DNA from: Verticillium longisporum | Taxonomy: Eukaryota; Ascomycota; Sordariomycetes; Glomerellales; Plectosphaerellaceae | NCBI GenBank assembly: GCA_019188255.1 | Contig: JAETXT010000001.1 | Coordinates: 8,308,001 to 8,372,000 of the forward strand | Direction: 5' to 3' | DNA: 64,000 bases | Shown: positions 34,442 through 45,670 of the stretch, in pieces | Layout of the letters: every line of letters starts with the position of its first letter | Numbering within the stretch: the first letter of the stretch is position 1 | Program-made: the position numbers and the translations under genes | Notes under the pieces: model-generated | Told to the model about the DNA's origin: nothing | Databases searched by the model: none | Seen by the model: only the letters and a program-made list of their open reading frames with translations

Positions 34442-36720
34442 CTAGACGCCAGGAATGTCGCTGTCAGAGTCGTCACTCGACTCGATATCAATAGGCGGGG
34501 GCAGAGGCCGCGCAGGCTTGGGGGGCTGGCCGAGGCGCTCCCTCAGTTGAGCAGGCGAAGGATTATTATGCGCCATGAACCCGCTCCGCGCCCGCGACGG
34601 TGACGTGTGCACCGTCGGGTCCTCCGTCGCCGCCGTCGCAGAAGACCCCGCAAGCCCGCCGTTCATGTCCGACAGCGCGACACGAGGACCCGGCGGTGGG
34701 GCAGGCGTGCCGTTCTGGGCATGGTCCGTCTGCGCGGCGCGCCGCCCGTCCGTGGGCGTCGTCGCGTCAACGCCGGGACGAGCGTGCTCGGCCGCCTTGA
34801 CGGAAGCGGGCCGCCGGCCGCGCAGCTTGATGCCGAACCGCTGACGCACGCCGCTCTGCGCCGCGGCGAAACAGGCCTTGAGGCTCTTGAGCTTGGTGAC
34901 CTGTGCCTCGCCGGTCAGGTCCCGCTTGGCGTGCAGCACCTTCAATTCGTAGGCCTGCTCTTGCTTTGCCATGCGATCGTAATAGTCGGCGCGTTGCTCC
35001 TCCGTCAGCTCGCCCAGGGCCCTTAGGAGTTCAGCAGACTCTGATCGAACGCCGTAGGGCGGCGTTTTGGTGGCAGATGGCGCGTGGCTTTGGACCGGCG
35101 TGTGCTGTTGTGAGCGTGGCGTGTGCTGGTTGTGTTGACTTGCCGGCACAGGCGTGAAGCCAGACGACGGAACCGGGACCGGAGTATGAGACTGGAGAGG
35201 GCGCTGGGTATGGGCCTGAACATCACTACGGACGAGCGTCAAGTCTGTAGGGGGAGCTTTGCTTGCAGGAGTCAGGGGCCCTGTCATCAGCGGCGGCTTC
35301 CAGTACAAAGGCTTGGCGCTACCGGACGCGACAGAGGGTAGCTTCGGCAGAGGTATAGGTGTCGTGGAGATGGCGTGCTCGGGTGCGCCGGGGGCATGTT
35401 GGACAGGTTGATGATGCTGAGGCTGTTGCTGAGGTTGAGGTTGCTGCGGCGGCTGCTGCTGAGGCTGCGACATCTGATGCTGGACGGCGGGCGGAGGACG
35501 TGGATCGTTGGGTTCAGGACTGTATGCTCCACAGACGTTGTTGCCAGCATGATAGCCGACGCCGCCGGCTGTCGAAAAGGTGGCGCCACAGGCAGCGCAC
35601 CGGCTCATGACTGGGCCTTTTGGCGGCTCTGTGCATTTGAGCTTGGAGATGTGCTGTCAGAGGTTAGGCATCTGGGAACCCAGCGAGATACGGGGAAAGA
35701 CACGGCGATGCTTACGTAGAGGTGGGCTGCCTTGTTGGTAAAGTGGCGGCCGCAAGCCTCACACTGGTAGATACCAGGGATGGGAGCCGAATGTTGAATA
35801 TCAGTCTGCACGTTCGCGATGGCCGGACGGATCCGTTCTCCGTGCTCAATAGAATCCGTCAACTCAAAGCCCAGGCGCTTTGTGGAAGCCAGGGCGTCGA
35901 CCAGTTGTCGTGCGCCTATAGTGGCGAGACACTTGTAGAGACAGGCTATCATGAAAGCATCGCTCCCCTTGGAGACGAGCGCAGGCATGGCCTGATCAAT
36001 CTGCCCTGTACTGAGCTGTTGGGCGACTGCGGTGCCGAGAGATGGTGCCACGAATGTGGCCAGCTGCTGGCGAAGCGTGTCTTTGCCTATAGCAGGAAGT
36101 TGCTCTGCTACCATGCGCATCTGTACGATTTGTTAACAGAGACAGTGACAGGGAGGGTGGTCAAGCAGCAGACATACGACGAAGGTCATGTGGTAATCGG
36201 AGCCCACTAGGGTCTTCTGCCAGTAGTCGCGAACGAGCCGTCTCAACACGTCAGAGGGGGCCTTTTCAAAGACCCGACCGAGGCTTGCAAATTGCTCGTC
36301 AAACGACAGAGGTGTCGGCGGGGTGCCCTGATCTCGACTGGGATGAGACGCGAGCTTTGTTGCCGAGCTGGGTGCCTGAGGGGCAGAGGGGCCATGAGGA
36401 CCGTTCGATGACGACTGTCCATTTGGAATCTGACCACCATTCATCTGCACTGAAGAAGAGGAAGAGGTCGTAGGAGCAGGCTCGCCGTTGGGCACGGAGA
36501 CGGAATCTTTTTGCTGCTCAATGTCTTTTTGCTGCTCTGCGTCTTTTTGCTGCTCTGCGTCTTTTTGCTGCTCTGTGTCTTTTTGCTGCTCTGTGGTGAC
36601 AGAGGCCAGATCATCATGGCTACTGACGCGTGCGCCTTGCTTAGTCCCGGCCATGCCGTGGTCGCCGTCGGCGTCAACGCCGGACGACGAGCTCGAGCTC
36701 GCGACCAACTCGGGTGGCAT
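34442..36720 (-). CDS. Gln-rich protein with two Cys/His fingers
   Basis: Three exons, complement(join(34442..35653,35716..36120,36178..36720)), give 719 aa; introns of 62 and 57 bp fit in phase. I start at MPPELVAS because the frame extension upstream begins at TTG. Exon 1 is disordered and holds a six-residue tandem repeat EQQKDx (about five units). Residues 182-316 form a helical domain. A first finger spans exons 2-3: YQCEACGRHFTNKAAHLY then HISKLKC (C301, C304, H314/H317, C323). A second is C335-x2-C338-x12-H351-x5-C357 (RCAACGATFSTAGGVGYHAG). A poly-Gln/Pro region (QPQQQPPQQ) and a conserved helix near LGELTEEQRADYYDRM follow. Probably a nuclear DNA- or RNA-associated regulator; the specific target is unknown. 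Confidence 0.8.
36505..36597. repeat. 18-bp minisatellite inside exon 1 of the finger protein
   Basis: Five tandem 18-bp units encode EQQKD plus one variable residue (T, A, A, I, S) on the minus strand. Length divisible by 3, so copy-number change keeps frame. Confidence 0.9.
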
Positions 36721-38647
36721 GTTGAACAGGACCCAAAGCCCAGCAAGAAGCTTGCAGTAGAATGCTCTGGTGCCGCTGAAGTCGACGGACGATGTCAATG
36801 AACGAGAAGGAGGTATCGCGACCTGGTGTGAGGCGCGTCGAGGCGAGTGGGTCTACAGGGTTTCAACGCGATAAGGGGGGCGTGGACGCGCCGGGTGGCA
36901 CCTCAGTCAGTTGCATTCGACGGCAGCGTGTAGATTGAGTTCCGATGGATGCTTGACAGATCGGTTTACCTCTCGATCCCATGCGTCAAGGTACCGGAGG
37001 GTTTTCGGGAACCTACGAGCAGTACGGAGCCAGGTGAGTCTGATGGATTGCCGGTGGCCGTTGATGTTCGGAGACGATGTACGAAGGGAAGAATTGGGAC
37101 GGGGAAATGCGAAAAAGCTATAGAATGACTAATCTTTAGGTGTGGGTCCAAATTAGCCTCTTTCCTCAGGTCACATGTAGCCTCGCTTGTCTCGTCACCC
37201 AAAGGGCTCCTCTCCTTGAGACGTCCATGCTTGCTATTAGGTGTACCTTGACAGAAGGAAGAAAATGCCAATAGCACCGGGATATCGTGAGCCTAAGGTA
37301 GGCAAGGCACAAAAAAAGCGATGGAGTGAGGGCGATGAAGCTGCCCAGGTGTGGAGAGATGGGGAGAGATGGGACTCGTCACAGCCGGCACGTGCCCTGA
37401 AGACCAGCGCTGACCACAACAGGAAGGCGGTCTGTTTTGGCCATAAACCTTACCTAAGGCAGCTTAGGTACCTAAGATGCCTACATGTACCTAGGTACCT
37501 TGCCCTAACCCTCCTAGTGCAGATGGCTGATCCCCTACAGCTCTTCGACGACAAGGTTTGAATAATCGTGCCTAGGTAGGTACATATGCAGTACGACCTG
37601 TCGCCTTCTAATGTCGAAAGCGCTGTCAGAAAGCTACACAGAGACTTCGCTCGTCTCTCTGAGCGATTGGTAAGTAAGACTTTACGTACTCGTAACAATG
37701 GATACACGGTAAGACGTAGATGGATTACTGCCGTACGAAAGACTGTATTCGAAGTGTCGGAACGTCCATTCTTACATGCTCGTTTATCCTGTCTGCATTT
37801 ATTGCATGTGAGGCTACGTTGGATGGCCTGCGTTAATTGGCAATCTTGTCATGTTGGATCATGGATTACAATGATCCTGACATGCCCATGATTACAATGG
37901 TCCTGACATGACCATGATTCCCTGGCTTTGGATCACTACCCCCAATGTTCCTTTTACGTGACCCGATTCTTCGCATCTTGACCTGATTAGATCTAGACAT
38001 GATATTCTGTGAGATGACCCGTGGGTCGTTGTCCTTGGCATGGGTTGTAGCATTATGCTCCCTTGACAATGTGGCCGACCTGATATTTTCGTCTATCACA
38101 AGGTACCTAGTTGAAGGCTTGAAGCACTAACTACGAGGCCTAGCGAGTGCACTGTCTGTGTGTTCGAACGATCCTCATCCCTCAAAACCTGGGTCATCGC
38201 AGCCTGCCATGCAGTACCCTCGATGAATGCTGTTTCGGTTGCAAAGCAACAGAGAGAGGCGATTTCATAGGCTCGCCCCTCTGAAGGTGTTTTCATCGAG
38301 CACATGGCCCGTGAACGTGCGAATTGAGACTTCATATTTAGCAGAGAACGTGTCCATCGAAGCATAAAACTAGTGTCAAGCCATGTAGTAATGTAAAGTC
38401 CAGACTGCCGCCAAGGATACCGTAATGATGGCTGAAGCTTGAGCGATGGCTCAATTCATACCCTTGGAGTCCCTGAATCCGTCGTCCGCTGATCATCCCT
38501 CCAGGACCATTTCAGTCCAATGCCTGTTCGACCCCCTGTCATCCACACTGTTGCCAAACTTGCCGGCGAGCAAAATACAACCGTTGAAACGAAAAATAAA
38601 GCCAGAGAACTCCAATTCCGTAGCCATCCTCCAATTCAATGACCAGT
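36721..38647. other. 1.9-kb spacer with palindromes and a tandem duplication
   Basis: No gene supported. Dense CCTAGG/GGTACC palindromes at about 37448-37500 and 37570-37585, plus a 26-bp tandem duplication at 37864-37915. Confidence 0.4.
37864..37915. repeat. 26-bp tandem duplication
   Basis: Two adjacent 26-bp copies starting GATTACAATG and ending CCAT differ at two positions; a third partial start (GATT) follows. Confidence 0.85.
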
Positions 38648-39664
38648 TCACTCATCGTCCCCAGTCGAATCAAGAACACCGCTATCATCCTCCTTCGGGG
38701 CACGGTTCTCCTCCATCTGCTCCATCGAGTCGTGAAGGCTCAACGAAGAAACACCAAACTGCGAAGCAGCCACGTGGCGCTGCATCTGCCTCCAAGGTGC
38801 CAGGCCCCCAGCATTCTGCAAAAGAGATGGCTGCTGCAGAGCCGGCCGGGGGTTGCCCATGACAGAAACCTCGACGCCCATGCCATATCCCGCCGGCAGG
38901 CCCTCGACCGTCTGGTCCGGCGCGAGCAGGCGCCAAAAGGCGGTCGCCACGGCCTCGGGGTCCCTGTCGAGGCGGGCCGCGTACCCGCTGAGCAACCAGG
39001 GCAGCGGCATGGCCCAGTCGGCGCGAGCGACGATCTCGGGGTAGCGCAGGCCGCGCCACTCGGGGCGGCTGACGCGCGACGGTCCCGGCTCGCCCTAGAA
39101 GTCGTTGACGCGTCGGATGCCGAGGTTGACGCGCAGGCGGTTGCGGATCACCTGGTTGCGGAGGTTGATGATGTACTGCCAGCGCGCGATCCAGGCCTGG
39201 TGCCGCCGCCACGGGCCCCAGCCGCGCTGCCGCTCGGCCGTCGTCGTCGCGAGGAGCTTGCGCGCCGCCGTCTGGCCGGTGTCCATGGCGTTCTGGAAGC
39301 GGAGCACCCAGTCGCGGAAGGCGTTGGGGTTGGCGGGTAGGTACAGTTGGAAGGCGTTGACGAGGCCGTCGAGCCGGAGGAGGGCTTGCAGTTCCTGCTC
39401 AGGTGTCCATGGGTGGAGGATGGAGCGCGGGAGCTCGTCCCAGGCCGAGAAGATGGCGCAGACTAACTCGTCGCAGCGATTCCAGGACGGGCTGTCCGGC
39501 TGGTCGGGCCAGGAATTGGTGGCAGTGTATGGGAGGAACTCGGGGCGGAGGCCGGCGGGGTCCGTGTAGCACCATGTTGGATGGTCGATGAGAGACATGT
39601 CGACAAAGTCTGACGCCATTTTTGTCGTTCTTGGAGGTCTGGCTTCTGTGTGGCTTCTCAGCAT
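38648..39664 (-). pseudogene. Hypothetical protein gene with one in-frame TAG
   Basis: From ATG at 39664 (or 39619, MASDFVDMSLIDHPTW) an open frame of 189 codons runs to TAG at 39095-39097 and then continues in the same frame without another stop for 148 codons to 38648. Both halves read like one protein: Trp-rich N-part (HPTWCY, WPDQPDSPSWNRCDEL, FRDWVLRFQNAM, WGPWRRHQAWIARWQYI) and C-part (RPEWRGLRYPEIVARADWAM, VATAFWRLLAPDQTVEGL). The shared Trp/Arg-rich style across the stop argues for a single gene with a nonsense codon. Family not recognised; it looks like a fungal orphan protein. A TATAAA lies near 39964-39969 on the minus strand. It could be a dead allele, a sequencing error, or a readthrough case. 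Confidence 0.55.
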
Positions 39665-41015
39665 TAGTCGGCCTGATGGCGGTCAAACAGCGACTTTGAT
39701 AAGTACGAACATGTAAGGTGACTGCGGTCGAGGATCTCCGGTAGAGTAGGCCAATGATATATCGGCAAGTGATGGGAACTAAGAGACTGCTGTGTCTTAT
39801 GTAATTGACAAGGGCACCGATGATGGCGTTTAAAGGGCTGTCCCACGGGAGATGGAGACCTGGAGCCAAAGGAACCCCCAGCTCCTGGTTCGAAGATTGT
39901 GTTAAAAGCAGAAAGGAGTGACAGGTGTGCGGAATGGAGGAAGGATACCCGGAGGTCCGGACCTTTATAGATACAATCCCGGTCCCTGCCATGCCCCGGC
40001 CGGGGCGGCCGGAGCGTCGACAGCCGGCCCGGCTGGCTCCCCTCTACAAAGTACTTTTCTTTCTCAGATGGCCGTTGTCGGGACGATCTTGTTCTGGCCA
40101 TAACGATAACGTATCACACCAGCTCTGAAACTGATTCACGGTTATGTAAGCCCCTCAAAGACGGATTCTGCGATACCAAAGCACTTACACTGGTCACGTA
40201 CAGCGTCATGAGTTCGCGACAAAGGGGTGGTCATCACACGCCATGCTTGGTGTTACTTGAGTATCAAAGAAGCCAGGGCTACCTATCATTGGTGCAAGAT
40301 ATATAGTGAGTAGTTGTGCGAATGTATTGCGTTCAAGCCTTTCGACTGAGTTTCAGTTCTCACTGTCGGACAATCCACATTTACAGCCTTGCCGAAGAAG
40401 TCACTGGGCACTCAGGATCTCGCCAGGGCCATGTTAAAAGACCTTGTCTGACTGGAAGACTCTCGAGAAAAGGTGTCATAATGTCAGGTGGCCATGCGGA
40501 GCCACCGAACAGGAGGTCAATTAGGGGCTAAGGGTTACGAGAACGTGTATAAGGACTGCGGAGGGCCAGAATTCAGATGTATCCCGACCCCCTGCCTATA
40601 CTTTAAATCGCTGCGGAACACGTGTGGAAGACCTCTTCACTGTGCTCCAAATCAACTACTAACGCATAGACAACTGTGTGAATATGGAAACTGAGCATCA
40701 AGGGCATTCTTGGGGTGCTTGAGACCGGAGACCAGGCGCGAGAAGCTTGATTGTTTCGATAGTATATCAAGCAGAGGTGCAGATGCGCAAAGTACGGATC
40801 TCGATAAAATGGTATTGGGAGCATAAGATTCAACATGAAGATAAAATCGGCCTCAGAACATTGAAAAAGAGCAAAATTTAGTGTCGATCTCCGGTGGCGA
40901 CAATGACTGAACTGAATAAAAGTGCATTGCAAAAGGTATACATAAGATGCTTCCGAGGTCATGAAACCCAAGCCCAAACGCCGGCTGCCGTACTGTCCAC
41001 GCGCCATCGCAGTCA
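39665..41015. other. Spacer holding LTR copy B
   Basis: No gene. Contains the second LTR-like copy (40482-40672). Confidence 0.4.
40482..40672 (+). mobile_element. Putative solo LTR, copy B
   Basis: 191 bp starting TGTCAGGT and ending TAGACA, colinear with copy A at 25980-26160 and in the same orientation. Shared blocks are GGCCAGAATTCAGAT, TATCCCGACCCCCT and AGACCTCTTCACT. By eye, transitions outnumber transversions between the copies. Copy B's 3' end has diverged from CTGACA. No target-site duplication and no primer-binding site follow it, so it is treated as a solo, old copy. Confidence 0.6.
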
Positions 41016-41189
41016 TCAAATGTGCTCGCCGACACATGCTAGCATCAACCTCTTGTAGTCCCCGCTCGTCTCGCCATCGATTCTCTTGGCCAAGCTCTTG
41101 CCGTACCTCTTGTGATACGCCCCCTTGACGTTGGCCAGTGTGCTTTGGTCCCAGTGCAACCTCCCCACGCGCGGCACGAGAAGGTGGTC
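41016..41189 (-). other. Stranded end of annexin repeat IV
   Basis: Directly after the TGA at 41190-41192 the same frame reads DHLLVPRVGRLHWD, then ANVKGAYHKRYGKSLAKRI and GETSGDYKRLMLACVGEHI, then TGA. These 57 codons are the normal end of a fungal annexin fourth repeat, so the reading frame was once continuous. Confidence 0.85.
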
Positions 41190-42437
41190 TCAGGTGCCCA
41201 TGCCTGCCTGGGCGTCCTCGAGCAACACGCCAGCGTGCATGTACTCCTCTGCAGCGTTCCTCACCTGGAACAGCAGCGCGTCCTGCATGTGGCCAGAGAA
41301 CTCGGATTTGATGACGGATTCGAGGCTCTTGCGGAACTTCTGTTCGTAGGCGTAGGCAATGGCGCGAATCTGGTTATCGTTACGTGTGCTGAGGATGCTG
41401 CAGACGACCAGCTCGTCGGTGCCCATCTTGCCTTCGGTCGCGCGATAAATGTCCATGACATCCTGGTCGACCTGTTGCGGCACTACGGGTACCGAATCCT
41501 CAGCGCGGTTGGCGGCGAGTACAATCTCGAAGTGGCGCTTCGTCTTCATCGACAGGTCATTCGCGACATCCTTCTCCATGCTGCGGTGAAACGTGCTCCA
41601 GTAGCAGTTCTTGATGGCCTTAAGATCAGCGTTGGAGCGGCCGAGAAGAACGTCGTTGAGAACGACTTCCTTGGTGCCAAGCCCATCGACGGCGGAACGA
41701 ATGTCGAAAGCGTCCGTCAGCAGAGGGCCGCGTACAATGGCAATGAGACCCTTTTCGAACCAGCCGCTCGTCTCCGACTTGATGTCTGCCTCGAGGCTGC
41801 GATTCTTGAATTGGCGAGAGAAGGACGTCTTGATGGCGTCGATCTGAAGGGGATCCTTGGTGGCGAGGCTGCGGATGAGGACCTTTTCGTCCGTGCCGAA
41901 GCCTTTCATGGCCTGGCGTGCCGCAGCGGCGTCATGTGAAGCATCCCACTGGATGATCTGAGGGGCGCCGTAGCCGATGGACGGCGCCGTGGGTGGGCCG
42001 CTGTGATGTTGGGGAGGGGGTGCGCCGTACTGTCCTGGAGGGGGCGCGCCGTATTGTCCTGGAGGTGGCGCGCCGTACTGTTGATGGTGGGGTGGCGGAG
42101 CGCCGTACTGTCCGGGGGGCGGCGCGCCGTACTGGCCAGGAGGAGGCCCTGGTGGTGCTCCGTACTGACCAGGGGGCGGTCCTGGTGGTGCGCCATACTG
42201 GCCCGGAGGCGGTGCGCCGTATTGACCGGGCGGAGGACCGGGGGGCGCGCCATACTGGCCTGGCGGAGGCTGTTGAGGGTAGCCCTGAGGGGGATACTGC
42301 TGACCATAGCCACCCTGCTGCGGGGGGTACTGCTGGCCGTAGCCTTGATCTGGAAGCTGTCAGAATTCATCTGTTCTCAGTGCAGCAACTGGAGAGAGAA
42401 AAAACGTACGGCCGCCGTAGCCGGGATACCCAGACAT
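41190..42437 (-). CDS. Annexin with QYGAPP repeat tail, cut by TGA in repeat IV
   Basis: Two exons, complement(join(41190..42349,42410..42437)), give 395 aa to the first stop. Exon 1 is only 28 bp (MSGYPGYGG plus one base); the 60-bp intron has GTACGT and CAG ends. Residues up to about 155 are a Gln/Tyr/Pro-rich tail with nine QYGAPP units. Then come annexin repeats: I at MKGFGTDEKVLIRSL, II at VDGLGTKEVVLNDV, III at TEGKMGTDELVVCSI, and the start of IV at AGMGT, where TGA replaces the codon before DHLL. GxGT motifs are type II calcium sites. Annexins bind acidic phospholipids with Ca2+ at membranes. As read, the product lacks most of repeat IV. A TATAAA lies about 140 bp upstream (42576-42581). 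Confidence 0.9.
42008..42265. repeat. Degenerate repeats coding QYGAPP units
   Basis: Nine units of 24-33 bp encode (G/Q)QYGAPP followed by P, GPPP or HH in the annexin N-terminal tail. Confidence 0.85.
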
Positions 42438-43888
42438 GATCTGGTGGTGTGTCGCAATGTCGGATGATTCTCGTCGTGGGAGCTTCGGGGGAGGACTTCT
42501 GGCAGGAGCAGCGGAATGCGGGGGAGACTTGAAGCTCGGGCTGATGCGGTCAGCTCGGATGGAGGGGTCGTCGGGTTTATAGATGTGTGCAGTCGGTCGG
42601 AGTGGAGGGGCAAAACGCGACGCGAGCTTATGCCGCACGAAGAGGCAGTGAAAGCAGCTTAGGGTGACGAGTGGTTACGAGGACAGAGGCGGAATGCGAG
42701 ATTGGGAATGTGGTCAAGTGATGGTTAGGCTGAGCCAGCAGTGGCTTAGACCGAGCGGCGTGGAGCGCGCCGAGCCATACTAAGAGGTGAGGCAGGAGGT
42801 CTTTCGTTGGGTTCACCTGCCCAAGTGCCCCATGTTGCCCATGACGGTGCCTGCCCAAGCTGCCCAGGATGGTGCCTGCTTGCTGCCCTACAGAGGTGTG
42901 TAGCGAAGAGTGGTGTCACTGGCCCACTGGGACAACGTCATCGTCAGTGGCACGAGCTCTCTCGACGCTGTCTGTCCTGTCTGTCCTCCCAGCCAAGCCG
43001 ACTTGTAATGTGCACCGCCTCACGATCAACCCCGTCAACAGGCCACACGTTTCGGCCTGTGCCTGTGCCACCCACTCGAGGGGGAGGACGGCAGGAGTGG
43101 CGGACGAAGCTCATCGAAGCTCACCAAGCAAACGCTTTGCATAAGCAGGTGGAGCTTGTCATGCTCGGCGAAATCTTTCGTCATGCGAAGCCACATGTGC
43201 CCCATAAATTCTGCTTGTTAGCATGGTATAGCCACACCTCAGCCTCGGACACGACAGACAGGTTCACTGCTTGAAGACACTGACTCGAAGACTTCACATG
43301 CACATACAGACATCTTCAACAGTAAACCAGAATGCCGTGCCATGGTTTCACAGCCTTGAGGGCGTTTTCTTCTTCTGCATCTTGAACGAACATGTTCGGT
43401 CGCGCCAATGGGAGACCAGTTCCTGGTGGCTGGAAATAACAGTGGCTGGTAAGACAGGGCCACCAGGGTCCACCGACGCTGTCCTGGCCAATCGTGTGGC
43501 CTGATGCCCCCCAGCCCCTGCAACCCGCCGTGTCGCGTGTGCCATGTCGCGCGTCCAGATGCGCACCAGACGTGCAGCGGCTGCAACCCCGCCAAATCTC
43601 TCCCAACCACCACAATTACGACCCTATCGTGAACATGAACATGCGATTCTCACCAGCCATCGTCAATTCTGCCACAAAGTGCCCACCCCGGCACCCATAC
43701 ATTAACATCATGGCAGCCCTAGACTCGGTTCCTGCGTCTTTTCCACTTTTTGTCTGGACTCTCGCGCACGACAGCGATTCTGCGACTGACGATCCTTACA
43801 CGTCTCTTTCCATCTGAGATCTCGAGTCTTGCAGTCGCGTGCCCCGCCCCTACTTGCAACAGTCTGTCTGCATCACCAACCCTTCAAG
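42438..43888. other. Divergent promoter spacer
   Basis: Between annexin (-) and the mucin-like gene (+). No gene supported. Confidence 0.4.
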
Positions 43889-44929
43889 ATGCGCCTCACA
43901 AACGCTCTTCTCCTGAGCTTCTCGGCGCGGGCCATCGCTCAGCCCGTCGCCAACGGCGTGCGCGCCAGGGCAGATGACCCAAAGCCCACCTGGGCCGTCG
44001 TCAATGTCGACGGCAGCAACGGCCATGGCGACTGCGACGACTGCGATTCGGCCACCGTCACCGTTACCAAGGCGCCGAAGCCTACAACCGTCACCCACCG
44101 TGTGACCGATACCGTCGTCCGCGTCTCCTCGGTGCCCGTCATCTCGATCGTGCCTGTCGAGGGCAAGCCTGACAAGCCCCCGGTCACTGTGACCGTGTAC
44201 GGGCCAACGACTTTGACAACCTCCTCGACTTCGGCAACGTCCTCGACTTCGGCAACGTCCTCGAGCTCGACATCGACAAGAACGCCGACAATTACACCGT
44301 CGACTTCGACCTCTGCATCCGCGACGACAACATCGAGCTCCTCCTCCAGCACGGTGACTTCTACAACCCTTCCTATTGCTCCTGGTCCTCAGCCTGAGCC
44401 CACACCTTCGACTGCGCCTTCAGTGTCTCTGCCTAACCCCGAATCGACCACCACCACCACCCCCACCTCCTCCACGGTCGCCGCCGCGCCTCCCATCTGG
44501 GCTCCCCAGCCTGAGCTGCCTTCTTCGGCACCGGTCTGGCCCCCTGAGCCTGCGCCGGCCACATCTCTTCCTACCGTATGGGAGCCGACTCCCGTACCTG
44601 CGCCCTCCCTCTCTGCACCTGTCATTGGCGTGCCAGAGCCCTCGCCTGTGTCTTCTTCGATTGAGGTCTCCTCGGCCCTGCCCTCTGCCAATGTGTCACA
44701 GCCCTCTGTGCCTGTGTGGTCGGCCCCCAGCGCCTTGCCCTCAGAGTTTGTCAGCTCAGCGGAGCCCACGAGCTGGGCGCCCACGCCTACGACTCTCGTC
44801 ACTCTCATCTCAAGCATCACGGAGGCCCCTGTGCCGGTGTCGACAACTCACACTCCCGACGATGGCCTCTGGTACAGCGCCAAGTACCCACCACACCACA
44901 ACGGCACCGAGGGTCGCTTCTGGAAGTAA
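43889..44929 (+). CDS. Secreted Ser/Thr/Pro-rich mucin-like protein
   Basis: 346 aa from the ATG at 43889; the longer open frame begins at TTG and is not used. MRLTNALLLSFSARAIAQPV is a signal peptide. An RAR site follows near residue 25, then DGSNGHGDCDDCDSATVTVTK with a close Cys pair, VTHRVTDTVV and VTVTVYGPTT, a long Ser/Thr run (SSTSATSSTSATSSSSTST), and a Pro/Trp-rich region with repeated WxP and PEP steps (PPIWAPQPE, VWPPEPAP, VWEPTPVPAP). The end DGLWYSAKYPPHHNGT is more ordered. Heavy O-glycosylation is expected. No GPI tail is visible. Likely a wall-associated or extracellular protein; function unknown. Confidence 0.75.
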   Translation: MRLTNALLLSFSARAIAQPVANGVRARADDPKPTWAVVNVDGSNGHGDCDDCDSATVTVTKAPKPTTVTHRVTDTVVRVSSVPVISIVPVEGKPDKPPVTVTVYGPTTLTTSSTSATSSTSATSSSSTSTRTPTITPSTSTSASATTTSSSSSSTVTSTTLPIAPGPQPEPTPSTAPSVSLPNPESTTTTTPTSSTVAAAPPIWAPQPELPSSAPVWPPEPAPATSLPTVWEPTPVPAPSLSAPVIGVPEPSPVSSSIEVSSALPSANVSQPSVPVWSAPSALPSEFVSSAEPTSWAPTPTTLVTLISSITEAPVPVSTTHTPDDGLWYSAKYPPHHNGTEGRFWK

Positions 44930-45670
44930 GCGGCGGGCAGGAAGCAGCAAGCTGTACAGTGTACGACTAGGCACATTTTCTTTTCTATGGTTCTTGCATT
45001 TCAGCGCGGCGCATTTGGTTTTTGGTTTTTTGGATTTGACGTTGTACGTGTTTCACGGAGTGCAAAGGGGAGCATGTCACAAATGATGGTCATAGAAGGA
45101 GGAAGTGGAAATGAACACAAGAGGAGGGAACATGTCCATGGCACCGACCAAGAGCTGGAGCGGATCATGCCGTGCAAGGGGAGGCCATAATGCATAATAG
45201 ACAGAACAATACGAACAATGCGAAGAAAATCATCCACCATCCCCCCCCCGGACCACCATGTGACGAGCCCGCAGTGGCCAGGTCAACGGGAGCTAGGCTG
45301 AAGACATTTTGTGCGACATGTCTCCCCATACCGACTGACCGCAGGCATCGCGCGTGGCTTGCTTCTGACTGGCCGGGCTGGAAGGGGGATGGGGAAGACA
45401 ATGAATGGGAATTCTCAGGCGGGCGCCACGGCTGTGGTGCGGCCCATTCTACTGACAAAGGACCGGCGCCGGACGCCGGAACGGTAGATTGGTGGCGCAA
45501 CCAGCAACTCCAGGCTGGCTTCTGCTGCTGGGAGACGCCTTATATCAGATGCGAAGGGCCGACAACAAGTCACGATGCAATTGGCACGCTCGTCTGCGTC
45601 TCTGCGAACCACGCAACACCCCAGCCCACCGATCTTCGAAAGGTCGTTCCGCGACAAGTTGCCCCTAAAC
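44930..45670. other. Intergenic spacer
   Basis: No gene supported. Confidence 0.35.

Noticed and set aside
25980..40672. A single full-length retrotransposon between the two LTR-like copies
   Set aside because: The 14.3 kb between them holds ordinary intron-bearing genes on both strands and no gag or pol.
38648..41192. Programmed stop-codon readthrough of the annexin and of the 38.6-kb gene
   Set aside because: The known efficient fungal context is TGA CTA; here the contexts are TGA GAC and TAG GGC, and a purine after the stop disfavours readthrough. Not excluded, but mutation is simpler.
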